The notes beneath the pieces were generated by a model. The model did not search any database. It worked only from the letters and a program-made list of their open reading frames with translations, and was not told where the DNA came from. From Competibacter_A sp037045685 (GTDB lineage: Bacteria; Pseudomonadota; Gammaproteobacteria; Competibacterales; Competibacteraceae), in contig JBAOII010000013.1 in assembly GCA_037045685.1 (NCBI GenBank), positions 1 through 64,000 on the forward strand: DNA of 64,000 nucleotides. The letters run 5' to 3'. A program made the position numbers and the translations under genes. Below, piece after piece: positions 25,702 through 35,270 of this stretch (positions are counted from its first letter, which is position 1; each line of letters starts with the position of its first letter).

Positions 25702-28161
25702 ATGCCTCTCACCCCCCAGGAACTGCGCCAGCGTCGGCTCGCTCTTCTTGCCACCCCGACGAAAACAGCGCCCGACGCCAAGGCGCTGCTGGACGCGGCC
25801 AATAGCGCCTCCCAGACGGTCGCCGTCCTGCACGTCGCGTTCATGGCGGTGTGCGCTTACGTGCTGGTGATCGTGTTCGGCACCACCGATCTGGATCTGC
25901 TCATGGGCGGCAACAACGTCAAGCTGCCGGTGATCGACGTGGCGGTGCCCATCGTCGGCTTCTACGCCTGTGGCGCCTTATCTGGTGGTGCTGATGCACC
26001 TCAACCTGTTGCTGCAACTGCAACTGCTGTCGCGCAAGCTCTTCGCTTTCGATGCTGCGACGCCCGCCGAGGAAGGCGTCGGGGGGTTGCGCGACCGGCT
26101 GCACATTTTTCCCTACACCTACTATCTGGTGGGTCGCCCCGGCGTGGTGGTCGGCGGTCTGCTCGGGTTGGTGGTGTCCGTCACCTTGATTGTGCTGCCG
26201 CTCGCCACCCTGCTCGCGTTGCAACTCAAGTTTCTCGCTTATCAGGCGGAAGGCATCACTTGGGCGCAGCGCGTCGCGGTGTTCCTGGATGTGGGGTTGC
26301 TGGTCGCGCTGTGGCCGGTGATCCTGCACCCGCGCGACGACTGGCAAGCGTGGTGGCGCGAGACGCTCGCCGCGTATCTGCCCAAAAAACGGGCTTGGCT
26401 GGCGGTGGTCGTGCTGGTCGCCAGCGTGATGCTCATCCTGTTCGGGGCCACGCCGGATATTTTCACTGTCGGGCTGATCCTCGGCGCGGTTGCGCCCCTG
26501 CTGCTGATCGTGCTCGCTGGTGCACTTCTCGGACGAGCGGATGCGCCGCGCCATCATCTCGTTTGCGGTGCTGTTGGGGTTGCTCGCCGTGCTTTGGGCG
26601 CTGATATGGCGTTCCATGGATTCGCTGCCTGTAGGCCCTGCAACCCCGGTCGCGCTGTTTCTGGCCGCGCTGCCGCTGGCCCTCTTTTGGCATCCGAAAG
26701 CGCCGCGTGGCAGTCTGGCATTGCTTTGGGCGCTGGCGCTGACGCCGTTGCTGACGCTGGGGCTGATGGTGGATGGCGAGGTTTGGGAAGCGGCGACGGC
26801 CGAGGTGCAAAGACCGTTGCTTGATTGGCAGATGCTCGGCAGACAAGAAAAAACGCTTGCCGAGCAATTCGAAAACGACGGATGCAGATCCATTGGCCAA
26901 ACCTTATTGTCCTGCGTCATCCTCGCCGAACAGCGGCGTCTCGACCTCAATGAACGGGCGCTGTTCGCCAAGCCGCCCAACCCCGAACTCCTTGCCGCGC
27001 TGCGGGCGGGCAAGGGGCTGGAGAATAAGGATAAGCTGGAGCGCATTTCCCTCGCGGGTCGCAGTCTGCGCCGCGCACAAATGCAGTCTGCGTTGCTGGT
27101 CGGGGCCGATTTGCGAAGCGCACAGCTTCAGGGCGCGGCCCTGTCGGGGGCGCAGCTTCAGGGCGCGGACCTGTCGGGGGCGCAGCTTCAGGGCGCGGAC
27201 CTGTGGGGGGCGCAGCTTCAGGGCGCGGTCTTGTGGGAGGCGCAGCTTCAGGGCGCGGACTTGGGTGGGGCGCAGCTTCAGGGCGCGGACTTGGGGTGGG
27301 CGCAGCTTCAGGGCGCGGACTTGCGGACGGGCGCAGCTTCAGGGCGCGGACTTGATGGCGGCGCGAGCTTCAGGGCGCGGACTTGTAGATGGGCGTAGCT
27401 TCAGGGCGCGAACTTGTACGGGGCGCAGCTTCAGGGCGCATGTCTTGTGATGGGGCAGCGGCTTCAGGGCGCGGACTTGTCGGCGCGGCAGGGCTTCAGG
27501 GCGCGGACTTGCGAGGGGCGTCAGCTTCAGGGCGCGGACTTGTCGGAGGCGCAGCTTCAGGGCGCGAACCTGCGGAGATTCAACGCTTTATCGAAATGGC
27601 GATCCTGCACTATCTGATCTCTTGGATATGCGTGGAACGGTTGTCAAACCGCTCTCACCAGAGGAGTTCTCGGAAATCCAGACGGTGCTTGAATCCATTT
27701 CTTTCGAGGGTAAGCAGGATAGCTTGCAACGTCTGAAGCGGGCAACCAAGCCCGGCGCTGCCGTGCCGACATTCGATTCCTGCATTGCTGATCGAGAAAG
27801 CCAGCCGAAGTGTCAGCAGGCATATGATGCAACCAACCTCGACCAGCGACGCGAATTTAAGAGGCAGTCTGCACGAGGTGCTGGTAGCGATGGCTTGCGA
27901 GGATGCCGACACCGCACGCGGTATTCTTAGGCAGATACCGAGCTATCTAGTATGATAGAATCCGATTCAACCCGCGCTGGCTTGGCAACGGCGTTTCTGG
28001 AGCGAATGAAGGCAAACCCGCCCTGCGCTGGTCTAACCGATTTGTCCGCCAAAGATAAGGCGAAATTGGAACAATTGGCCAAGAGACGAAGCCGAACGAG
28101 AGCGAGCGGCAAAGACGACCGGCGCGGATCGGCGGTGAATTCAGCTTGCGGCGGCGTTTAG
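25702..28161 (+). pseudogene. Membrane protein with pentapeptide repeats, broken by several frameshifts
   Basis: The first frame (25702 on, MPLTPQELRQRRLALLATPT) has membrane spans and breaks at 25969, where removing one T gives FYAVAPYLVVLMHL. The second frame breaks at 26516, where removing one G gives LIVLLVHFSDERMRRAIISF. The third frame holds more spans, a cytoplasmic segment, and then pentapeptide repeats (AQLQGADLSG, two pentapeptides per unit). Further shifts occur inside the repeats, near 27600, near 27867 and near 27950. A conserved-looking C-terminus is still readable (SPEEFSEIQTVLESISFEG, HEVLVAMACEDADTARGI, and a last frame to 28161). All resolvable breaks are single-base gains. 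The gene may be intact in the organism; as given it cannot make full-length protein. Confidence 0.65.
27121..27575 (+). repeat. Tandem 30-base repeats encoding pentapeptide pairs
   Basis: Fifteen units share the core CTTCAGGGCGCGG. The first seven are spaced exactly 30 bases apart (cores at 27126 to 27306). Later cores follow at 27337, 27368, 27399, 27429, 27462, 27494, 27525 and 27555, so spacing drifts between 30 and 33. The nine extra bases sum to a multiple of three, so the last unit returns to the original frame. At protein level each exact unit encodes AQLQGADLxx. Confidence 0.9.
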
Positions 28162-28817
28162 GGGTTTAACCGAGCATCCCGAATCTCTGGCACTTCGACA
28201 ATCCTTACCCCTTCGGCGGGATTCTCGACCGCCCGCACCAGCGCGGCCACCATCTGATCCAGCGTCACCAGCCCCAGCCGGCGCGCACGTTCCCGCGTCG
28301 CCGGCAACGCTTCCATAACGCGGTAGACAGGAACCAACAGATACGGCCACCGATGGCCCGGACCCAGCACGTACCAGGGCCGCAGAATCGTCGCCGCCAA
28401 GCCGCTGGCCCGCACCAGCGCCTCTCCCTCCATTCGCGCCGCGATGTACGCTTTCATCACCGGTGCGGGATGCGCCACGCTCAGGTAGACGAAATGACGC
28501 ACCGTGGAATGTTCCACCGCCGCCACGGCAGCGCGAATCGAAGCCAGATCGACCTCCCGAAACTGCTGGGCCTTGAGCGGACTCGGATGCGGCGTTCCCA
28601 CCAGATGCACCAAAGTATCGGCCGGCGAAATCGAGGCCGCGAAACTGGCCGCGTCCAGCGCATCCCCGACGACCTCCACCGCGCCCGCCGGCAATTTGCC
28701 CGTCGAGCCGGAACGGACCAAGGCGCGCACGGAATGCCCGCGCGCCAGCAACTCTCGAATCAAGGGCCGGCCGATGTAGCCGGTCCCTCCGGTGACGAAA
28801 ACGTGACGCGCGCTCAT
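28158..28817 (-). CDS. NAD(P)-binding NmrA/SDR-type protein
   Basis: This 219-residue Rossmann protein starts with HVFVTGGTGYIGRPLIREL, the GGTGYIG nucleotide loop of atypical SDRs, then VRALVRSGSTGKLP and VEVVGDALDAASF. It has the VYLSVAHPAPVMKAYIAARM stretch with YxxxR in place of YxxxK. That fits NmrA-like regulators or flavin/quinone-linked members more than classical oxidoreductases. The ATG at 28817 places the motif near the N-terminus; the frame is open 84 codons further with no similarity. It is transcribed divergently from the antiporter across a 181-base gap. Confidence 0.82.
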   Translation of the reverse strand: MSARHVFVTGGTGYIGRPLIRELLARGHSVRALVRSGSTGKLPAGAVEVVGDALDAASFAASISPADTLVHLVGTPHPSPLKAQQFREVDLASIRAAVAAVEHSTVRHFVYLSVAHPAPVMKAYIAARMEGEALVRASGLAATILRPWYVLGPGHRWPYLLVPVYRVMEALPATRERARRLGLVTLDQMVAALVRAVENPAEGVRIVEVPEIRDARLNP

Positions 28818-28998
28818 GGCGGGAATCCATCGGTTAACCGAGCTGTAGACATCCAAATCCTCGACCGTTCGAGTATAGGCGGCAAGTCGCCGCGCAGGGT
28901 GTGGAGCGGTCCGTGGCGTGGCCGAATGCGTTATAGTTGCGGCCTGTCGGCGATGGATCGGTCGGATGCCGGCGACGCGTGGCGGATAAGCGACAACA

Positions 28999-30174
28999 AT
29001 GCACGAAGCCGAAAACCCCATCATCTTTTCCCTCTTCCTGATTTTCACCGGCGCGGCCGTGTTCGCCACGCTGGCCCTGTACGCGCACCAAGCGCTGCCG
29101 ATAGCCTACATCGTGCTGGGGACTCTCATCGGACCCTACGGATTCAAGCTGATCGCCAACGCCTCGGCCATCGAGGAAATGGCCCAGATCGGCATCATGT
29201 TCCTGCTGTTCCTGCTGGGGCTGGATCTGTCGCCGCAGCGGCTGTTGCAGATGCTGCGCAAGGCCACCCTGATCACGCTGGGAACCTCGCTGGTGTTCGC
29301 GGCGCTGGGCTTGGGCGTCGCCCTCTCGTTCGGCTACAGCCCGGGCGAGAGCCTGCTGGTCGGCGCGGCGATGACCTTTTCCAGCACCATCATCGGCCTC
29401 AAGCTGCTGCCGACCCGCACCCTGCACCACCAGCACACCGGCGAGGTCATCATCAGCATCCTGCTGCTCCAGGATTTGCTGGCCATCGCGGTGCTGCTGT
29501 TGATCGATGGCTTGGGCGGGCGCGGCTCGTCGCTGCAAGGATTGGGCTTGCTGATCGTCACCTTGCCGCTGTTGCTCGGATTCGCCTACCTGTCTTCGCG
29601 CTACGTGCTGGTTCCGCTGATCCATAAATTCGACAAGATCCGCGAGTACATCTTTCTGACCGCCATCGGCTGGTGTCTGTGCATCTCGCAGATCGCCGCA
29701 TTGTTGGGCCTTTCCTACGCCATCGGCGCCTTCATCGGCGGGGTGGCGCTGGCCACCAGCCCCATCGCGCTGTACATCGCCGACAGCCTCAAGCCGCTGC
29801 GCGATTTTTTTCTGGTGCTGTTCTTCTTCTCGCTGGGCGCGGGCTTCGATCTGGGGATGCTGGGGGCGGTGTTTTTGCCCACCTTGCTGCTGGGCACCCT
29901 GTTGATGGTCGCCAAACCCTGGGTGTTTCGCGGCTTTCTGCAATGGGCCGGCGAACGGCCGCGCATCGCCATGGAAGTGGGCGTGCGCCTCGGGCAGGTC
30001 AGCGAGTTCGCCCTGTTGATCGCGGTGCTGGCCGAGCAGAACCGGTTGATCGGCAAGGAGGCATCTTATCTGGTCCAGGCGACGACGCTGCTGACGTTCA
30101 TCGCCTCCACTTACTATCTGGTGCTCAGGTATCCGACGCCGGTCGCCATCTCCGACAGCCTGCGCCGCGATTGA
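28999..30174 (+). CDS. Monovalent cation:proton antiporter, CPA2 (Kef-like) family
   Basis: This 391-residue membrane protein has about twelve hydrophobic segments and the Kef/CPA2 hallmark stretches AYIVLGTLIGPYGFKLIAN, LFLLGLDLSPQRLLQMLRK and GAAMTFSSTIIGLKLLPTRT, then LLLQDLLAIAVLLLIDG with the conserved Gln-Asp pair. It stops after the last membrane segment, so it lacks the cytoplasmic RCK/TrkA-N domain of KefB/KefC. Potassium or sodium export in exchange for protons is likely; the ion cannot be assigned. It stands alone upstream of tkt. Confidence 0.9.
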   Translation: MHEAENPIIFSLFLIFTGAAVFATLALYAHQALPIAYIVLGTLIGPYGFKLIANASAIEEMAQIGIMFLLFLLGLDLSPQRLLQMLRKATLITLGTSLVFAALGLGVALSFGYSPGESLLVGAAMTFSSTIIGLKLLPTRTLHHQHTGEVIISILLLQDLLAIAVLLLIDGLGGRGSSLQGLGLLIVTLPLLLGFAYLSSRYVLVPLIHKFDKIREYIFLTAIGWCLCISQIAALLGLSYAIGAFIGGVALATSPIALYIADSLKPLRDFFLVLFFFSLGAGFDLGMLGAVFLPTLLLGTLLMVAKPWVFRGFLQWAGERPRIAMEVGVRLGQVSEFALLIAVLAEQNRLIGKEASYLVQATTLLTFIASTYYLVLRYPTPVAISDSLRRD

Positions 30175-30253
30175 ACGCGCCCCGTTTTCCGGGTGTCGGC
30201 GCGGGGACGCGGCGTCTTCGCGCGATTTCCGGTTGATGGCAAAGATAAATGAT

Positions 30254-30282
30254 TTGGCGAGCACGGCAATTTTTCCTATAAT
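30254..30282 (+). promoter_or_regulatory. Sigma70 promoter of the transketolase gene
   Basis: TTGGCG (30254-30259) and a consensus TATAAT (30277-30282) are separated by 17 bases. Transcription would start near 30289, leaving a ~180-base untranslated leader before the tkt ATG at 30471. No known riboswitch was recognised in that leader. Confidence 0.7.
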
Positions 30283-30470
30283 CGCGGCCATTTTTCGGCC
30301 GAACCGAATCCCGAAGGGGGGTTTGGCGCGACCGGACATCCCTGGTGATCTCTCCGGTGAACGTCCCAGCAAGAGCGACGCGCGCGGTCGGGGCACAAGG
30401 CGCTCGATGAGCGGCGCCTGTTGTTCCCGCTATTTTTCCCCTTATTTTGTGCTGATGCAGGAGAGAGTTA

Positions 30471-32564
30471 ATGCCCTCGCGTAGCGAATTGGCCGCCCGT
30501 TGCCTGGTGGACAACATGATTGACGAACCAGACACGATCACCGCCGGCCTCTCCGGCCAAGAAACCCCGATCCCCTCCCGCCGCGAGCTGGCCAACGCCA
30601 TCCGCGCCCTGAGCATGGACGCCGTCCAGCGGGCCGAATCCGGCCATCCGGGCGCCCCGATGGGAATGGCCGATTTCGGCATGACGCTGTGGAACGATTT
30701 TCTGCGGCACAATCCGGCCAATCCCAAGTGGTTCAACCGCGACCGGCTAATTCTGTCCAACGGCCACGGCTCGATGCTGCTGTATTCCCTGCTGCACCTG
30801 AGCGGCTACGATCTGACCATCGAGGATCTGCGCAACTTCCGCCAGTTGGGCTCTCGCACGCCGGGCCATCCCGAATACGGCCTCACGCCGGGCGTGGAAA
30901 CCACCACGGGCCCGCTGGGGCAGGGCTTGGCGAACGGGGTCGGCATGGCCTTGGCCGAGCGGGCGCTGGCGACCCGCTTCAACCGTCCCCGCTTCCCCAT
31001 CGTCGATCATTACACCTACGTCATCTTGGGCGACGGCTGCCTGATGGAAGGGGTTTCCTACGAAGCCTGTTCCCTGGCCGGGCTCTGGGGGCTGGGCAAG
31101 CTGATCTGCCTGTACGACGACAACGGCATTTCCATCGACGGGAAAGTGCGGGGCTGGTTCAGCGAGGACATGGTGCAGCGCTTCCAATCCTGCGGCTGGC
31201 ATGTGATTCCGAACGTGGACGGCCACGACCCCGCCGCCATCCACGAGGCCATCGCCCAGGCGCGGGCCTACTCGCAAAGCCCGACCCTGATTTGCTGCAA
31301 GACCACCATCGCCCGGGGTTCGCCGAACAAGGGCGGCAGCGAGAAATCGCACGGTGCCCCGCTCGGCGCCGCCGAGGTCGCCGCGACCCGCGAGAACCTC
31401 GGCTGGCGGCACGAGCCTTTCGTCATCCCGCCCGAGCACTATCGCGCCTTCGACGCCCGCGCCAAGGGTGCGGCGTGGGAAGCCGAATGGAACGCTTTGT
31501 TCGCCCGCTATCGGGCCGAATACCCGGGGCCGGCGGCCGAGTTCGAGCGGCGGTTGGCCTGCGGCTTTCCCCCCGACTGGGAGGAACTGGCCTGGAACTT
31601 CATCCAAGCCATGCAGGAGCGGCATGAAGATCTCGCCACCCGGTCGGCCTCCCAGCGCGCGCTCGAAACCTACGGCCCCTATTTCCCCAGCCTGGTCGGC
31701 GGTTCGGCGGACCTCACCGAATCGACCGGCATCCCCTGGGTCGGCTGCCGGCCGGTCGATTTCGAAAATCCCGACGGCAATCTGATCTACTATGGCGCCC
31801 GCGAGTTCGCGATGAACGCCATCATGAACGGCTTGGCCCTGCACGGCGGCTACGTGCCGTTCGGCGGCACCTTCCTGATGTTCGCCGACTATTGCCGCAG
31901 CGCCATCCGCATGTCCTCGCTGATGAAGCTGCGTTGCGTGTTCATTTTGACCCACGACTCGATCGGCGTCGGGGGGGACGGCCCGACCCACCAGCCGATC
32001 GAGCATGTCGCCGGCCTGCGCATCATCCCCGAGCTGTCGGTTTGGCGGACCTGCGACACCACGGAAACGGCGGTGGCCTGGAAAGCGGCGCTGGAGCGGA
32101 TCAACGGCCCGACCTGCCTGATTTTCACCCGCCAGAAGCTGCCGCACCAGGACCGGACGCCCGAGCAGGTCCGCGCCATCGCCCGGGGCGGCTACGTGCT
32201 GCTCGACTGCGGGGACGACCCCGAAGCGATCATCATCGCCACCGGCTCCGAGGTGCAACTGGCGGTGGCGGCCGCCCGGCAACTGAACGCGCAGGGCCGG
32301 CGGGTGCGGGTGGTGTCCATGCCGTCGGTGGACGTGTTCGACGCGCAGGACGCCGACTACCGCGAATCGGTGCTGCCGGCGGCCGTGACCCGGCGGGTGG
32401 TGGTCGAAGCCGGGGTGACCGCGCCGTGGTATAAGTACGCGGGCCCGAAGGGCGCGGTGATCGGCATCGACTGTTTCGGCGTGTCGGGTCCGCCGGAAAT
32501 CATCTTCCAGCATTTCGGCTTCACCGCCGAACGGGTGGCCGCCACCGTGGCGGCGCTGTTTTAA
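30471..32564 (+). CDS. tkt: Transketolase
   Basis: This 697-residue thiamine-diphosphate enzyme moves two-carbon units between sugar phosphates. It has the substrate-binding RAESGHPGAPMGMAD, the TPP/Mg motif GDGCLMEGVSYEA...LYDDN, GPLGQGLANGVG, the second-domain GAREFAMNAIMNG and THDSIGVGGDGPTHQPIEH, and a C-terminal ATGSEVQLAV domain. About 35 residues precede the usual start, so the N-terminus is slightly extended, but AGGAGAG sits 6 bases before this ATG. It is the first of the run tkt-gap-pgk, an arrangement common in bacteria that place the Calvin or pentose enzymes together. Confidence 0.96.
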   Translation: MPSRSELAARCLVDNMIDEPDTITAGLSGQETPIPSRRELANAIRALSMDAVQRAESGHPGAPMGMADFGMTLWNDFLRHNPANPKWFNRDRLILSNGHGSMLLYSLLHLSGYDLTIEDLRNFRQLGSRTPGHPEYGLTPGVETTTGPLGQGLANGVGMALAERALATRFNRPRFPIVDHYTYVILGDGCLMEGVSYEACSLAGLWGLGKLICLYDDNGISIDGKVRGWFSEDMVQRFQSCGWHVIPNVDGHDPAAIHEAIAQARAYSQSPTLICCKTTIARGSPNKGGSEKSHGAPLGAAEVAATRENLGWRHEPFVIPPEHYRAFDARAKGAAWEAEWNALFARYRAEYPGPAAEFERRLACGFPPDWEELAWNFIQAMQERHEDLATRSASQRALETYGPYFPSLVGGSADLTESTGIPWVGCRPVDFENPDGNLIYYGAREFAMNAIMNGLALHGGYVPFGGTFLMFADYCRSAIRMSSLMKLRCVFILTHDSIGVGGDGPTHQPIEHVAGLRIIPELSVWRTCDTTETAVAWKAALERINGPTCLIFTRQKLPHQDRTPEQVRAIARGGYVLLDCGDDPEAIIIATGSEVQLAVAAARQLNAQGRRVRVVSMPSVDVFDAQDADYRESVLPAAVTRRVVVEAGVTAPWYKYAGPKGAVIGIDCFGVSGPPEIIFQHFGFTAERVAATVAALF

Positions 32565-32587
32565 CATTGACCCGCGATGGCGTGATT

Positions 32588-32616
32588 TTTTGTCGCTAGG
32601 GACTAAAGTTTATAAT
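32588..32616 (+). promoter_or_regulatory. Probable promoter of gap
   Basis: A perfect TATAAT -10 (32611-32616) lies about 80 bases before the gap ATG. The best -35 at a 17-base spacing is a weak TTTTGT (32588-32593). The strong -10 supports a promoter; the -35 is doubtful and an activator may be needed. Confidence 0.5.
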
Positions 32617-32694
32617 GTGATTCCGGGCGGATGACCGCATCCGCTCTTCTTTCCATAACCACACGTTTCGCTCACCACACTGTTGGAGGAAAGC

Positions 32695-33693
32695 ATGGCT
32701 ATCAAAGTGGGTATCAACGGGTTTGGCCGCATCGGCCGCATGGTGTTTCGCGCCGCTGTCAAGAACTTCGCGGACATCGAAATCGTCGGTATCAATGACC
32801 TGCTCGAACCCGATTATCTGGCCTACATGCTGCAATACGATTCCGTGCACGGCCGCTTCAAGGGCGACGTGTCGGTGGACGGCAACACCCTGGTCGTCAA
32901 CGGCAAGAAGATCCGCCTGACCGCCGTCAAGGACCCGGCCGAACTGAAGTGGAACGAAGTGGGCGCCGATATCGTCGTCGAGTCCACCGGCCTGTTCCTG
33001 ACCAAGGAAACCTGCCAGAAGCACATCGCCGCCGGCGCCAAGAAGGTCATCCAGAGCGCGCCCAGCAAGGACGACACCCCGATGTTCGTCTACGGCGTGA
33101 ACGACAAGACCTACGCCGGCCAGACCATCATTTCCAACGCCTCCTGCACCACCAACTGTCTGGCCCCGGTCGCCAAGGTGCTGAACGACACTTGGGGCAT
33201 CAAGCGCGGCCTGATGACCACCGTCCACGCCGCCACCGCCACCCAGAAGACCGTGGACGGCCCCTCCAACAAGGATTGGCGCGGCGGGCGCGGCATCCTG
33301 GAAAACATCATCCCGTCTTCCACCGGCGCCGCCAAGGCGGTGGGCGTGGTCATCCCCGAGCTGAACAAGAAGCTCACCGGCATGGCCTTCCGCGTTCCCA
33401 CTTCCGACGTGTCGGTCGTCGACCTGACCGTCGAGCTGAACAAGCCCGCGTCCTACAAGGACATCTGCGCCGCCATGAAGGCCGCGTCCGAGGGCGCCAT
33501 GAAGGGCGTGCTGGGCTACACCGAGGACAAAGTGGTCGCCACCGACTTCCGCGGCGAGAGCTGCACCTCCACCTTCGACGCCGACGCCGGCATCGCCCTG
33601 GACGACACCTTCGTCAAGGTCGTGGCCTGGTACGACAACGAGTGGGGCTATTCCTGCAAAGTGCTGGAGATGGTCCGGGTGATGGCCAAGTAA
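32695..33693 (+). CDS. gap: Glyceraldehyde-3-phosphate dehydrogenase
   Basis: This 332-residue enzyme oxidises glyceraldehyde-3-phosphate to 1,3-bisphosphoglycerate with NAD(P). The NAD fold opens KVGINGFGRIGRMVFRAAV. The catalytic Cys is in SNASCTTNCLAPV and the His in TVHAATATQ. Length is normal. The ATG at 32695 has GGAGGA close upstream and begins the conserved domain; the frame is open 4 codons earlier. It is followed by pgk, the next glycolytic step, across a 108-base gap containing a terminator-like hairpin. Cofactor preference cannot be told by eye. Confidence 0.97.
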   Translation: MAIKVGINGFGRIGRMVFRAAVKNFADIEIVGINDLLEPDYLAYMLQYDSVHGRFKGDVSVDGNTLVVNGKKIRLTAVKDPAELKWNEVGADIVVESTGLFLTKETCQKHIAAGAKKVIQSAPSKDDTPMFVYGVNDKTYAGQTIISNASCTTNCLAPVAKVLNDTWGIKRGLMTTVHAATATQKTVDGPSNKDWRGGRGILENIIPSSTGAAKAVGVVIPELNKKLTGMAFRVPTSDVSVVDLTVELNKPASYKDICAAMKAASEGAMKGVLGYTEDKVVATDFRGESCTSTFDADAGIALDDTFVKVVAWYDNEWGYSCKVLEMVRVMAK

Positions 33694-33739
33694 GCGGTCG
33701 CCACGCGGTGGCGGTTCCTTGCTGAATTGAAATCACATG

Positions 33740-33782
33740 CCCCCGCCGCCTTGCGCTCCAAGCCAGGGCGGACGGGGGTTTT
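33740..33782 (+). terminator. Intrinsic terminator-like hairpin between gap and pgk
   Basis: CCCCCGCCGCC (33740-33750) pairs with GGCGGACGGGGG (33767-33778) with one bulged A, followed by TTTT. It ends 19 bases before the pgk ATG. It should stop part of the gap transcript, so pgk is read by leak-through or from its own start. Confidence 0.65.
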
Positions 33783-33801
33783 GCTTGTGGAGGATAAGGT
33801 A

Positions 33802-34983
33802 ATGAATGTCAAGCGCATGACCGATCTGGATCTGGCCGGCAAGCGGGTGTTCATCCGCGCCGACCTGAACGTCCCCGTCAAGGATGGCAAAGTCACGTCC
33901 GACGCCCGCATCACCGCTTCGATGCCGACCATCGAGCACGCCATGAAGGCCGGCGCCAAGGTGATGGTCACCTCCCACCTGGGCCGCCCGACCGAAGGCG
34001 AGTTCAAGGAGGAAGACTCGCTCAATCCGGTGGCCGAAGTGATGTCCGCCAAGCTGGGCAAGCCGGTGCGGGTGATCCGCGACTGGGTCAACGGCGGCTT
34101 TGAAGTCGCCGACGGCGAGGTGGTGCTGCTGGAAAACTGCCGCACCAACAAGGGCGAAAAGAAGAACAACGAGGAAACCGCGAAGAAGTACGCCGCGCTG
34201 TGCGATATCTTCGTCATGGACGCTTTCGGCACCGCCCATCGCGCCGAGGCCTCCACCCACGGCGTCGCCAAATTCGCTCCGGTGGCCTGCGCCGGCATCC
34301 TGCTGACCGAGGAGCTGGACGCGCTGACCAAGGCGCTGGCCAAGCCGGCCCGGCCGCTGGTCGCCATCGTCGGCGGCTCCAAGGTCTCGACCAAACTGAC
34401 CGTGCTGGAGAGCTTGTCCGAGAAAGTCGATCAACTGGTGGTCGGCGGCGGTATCGCCAACACCTTCCTGGAGGCGGTCGGCAAGAACGTCGGCAAATCC
34501 CTGAGCGAGCACGATCTGGTGCCGACCGCGCAGGCGCTCATCAAGAAGATGACCGCCCGTGGTGCGACCATTCCGATCGCGGTCGATGTGGTGACCGGCA
34601 AGAAGTTCGATGCCGCCGAGCCGGCGGTGCAAAAAGATGCCGGCGCGGTCGCCGACGACGACATGATCTTCGACATCGGCCCCAAGAGCGCCCAGGAACT
34701 GGCCGACATCATCATGAAGGCCGGCACCGTGGTGTGGAACGGCCCGGTCGGCGTCTTCGAGTTCGATCAGTTCGGCGAGGGCACCAAGACCGTCGCCATG
34801 GCGATCGCGAACACCAAGGCGTTCACCTTGGCCGGCGGCGGCGACACCATCGCGGCGATCCAAAAGTACAACATCTACGACAAGGTGTCCTACATCTCCA
34901 CCGCCGGTGGCGCGTTCTTGGAGTTTCTCGAAGGCAAGGTATTGCCTGCCGTCGAAATTCTGGAGACGCGGGCGAAAGATTAA
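33802..34983 (+). CDS. pgk: Phosphoglycerate kinase
   Basis: This 393-residue enzyme transfers phosphate from 1,3-bisphosphoglycerate to ADP. Features are VFIRADLNVPVKDGKV with the substrate residues, the SHLGRPTEG loop, FVMDAFGTAHRAEAST, AIVGGSKVSTKLTVLE, and the C-terminal nucleotide loop LAGGGDTIAAIQKY with the closing YISTAGGAFLEFLEG. Length is normal. The ATG at 33802 has GGAGG upstream and begins the conserved region; the frame is open 25 codons earlier, across the hairpin. A strong terminator follows. Confidence 0.97.
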   Translation: MNVKRMTDLDLAGKRVFIRADLNVPVKDGKVTSDARITASMPTIEHAMKAGAKVMVTSHLGRPTEGEFKEEDSLNPVAEVMSAKLGKPVRVIRDWVNGGFEVADGEVVLLENCRTNKGEKKNNEETAKKYAALCDIFVMDAFGTAHRAEASTHGVAKFAPVACAGILLTEELDALTKALAKPARPLVAIVGGSKVSTKLTVLESLSEKVDQLVVGGGIANTFLEAVGKNVGKSLSEHDLVPTAQALIKKMTARGATIPIAVDVVTGKKFDAAEPAVQKDAGAVADDDMIFDIGPKSAQELADIIMKAGTVVWNGPVGVFEFDQFGEGTKTVAMAIANTKAFTLAGGGDTIAAIQKYNIYDKVSYISTAGGAFLEFLEGKVLPAVEILETRAKD

Positions 34984-35014
34984 TGCCGTAATTTTCAAAT
35001 GAAGGAAAACGAAA

Positions 35015-35042
35015 CGGGCGACCCTGTGGTCGCCCGTTTTTT
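35015..35042 (+). terminator. Rho-independent terminator after pgk
   Basis: A 9-base GC-rich stem (CGGGCGACC with its complement) closes a 4-base loop and is followed by six T residues. This is a textbook terminator 31 bases after the pgk stop. The remaining ~230 bases to the next gene hold the palindrome at 35057 and nothing else identified. Confidence 0.9.
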
Positions 35043-35056
35043 GTTATTGCGGAATT

Positions 35057-35085
35057 GCTACCCTCTTCCAAAGAGAGAGGGTAGC
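35057..35085. repeat. Inverted repeat downstream of pgk
   Basis: GCTACCCTCT pairs with AGAGGGTAGC across a ~9-base loop. It may serve the convergent RRM gene as a terminator region. It resembles, but does not match, the REP-like family in this window. Confidence 0.5.
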
Positions 35086-35270
35086 ATCATGGCTCGATCC
35101 TGTTTGCGTGAAGGTATTTCATTCAACGAGATTGTTTTATACAAGCTCTCAGGAAGCCAACTGGCAAATGGTTAAAGCGCCAGCGCGTTTGTCGAGTGCG
35201 TGCTAGATGCGATTATCCGCGTGAGGAGGTTTCCAGTCGTTGAACGGTTGAATGTATTGACAGGTGCGTT

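Noticed and set aside
27121..27575. CRISPR array, because of regular 30-base units
   Set aside because: Units are contiguous with no unique spacers and encode pentapeptide repeats in frame.
35089..35175. 28-codon frame MARSCLREGISFNEIVLYKL as a small gene or transposase remnant
   Set aside because: Too short, follows a palindrome, no similarity beyond a vague impression.
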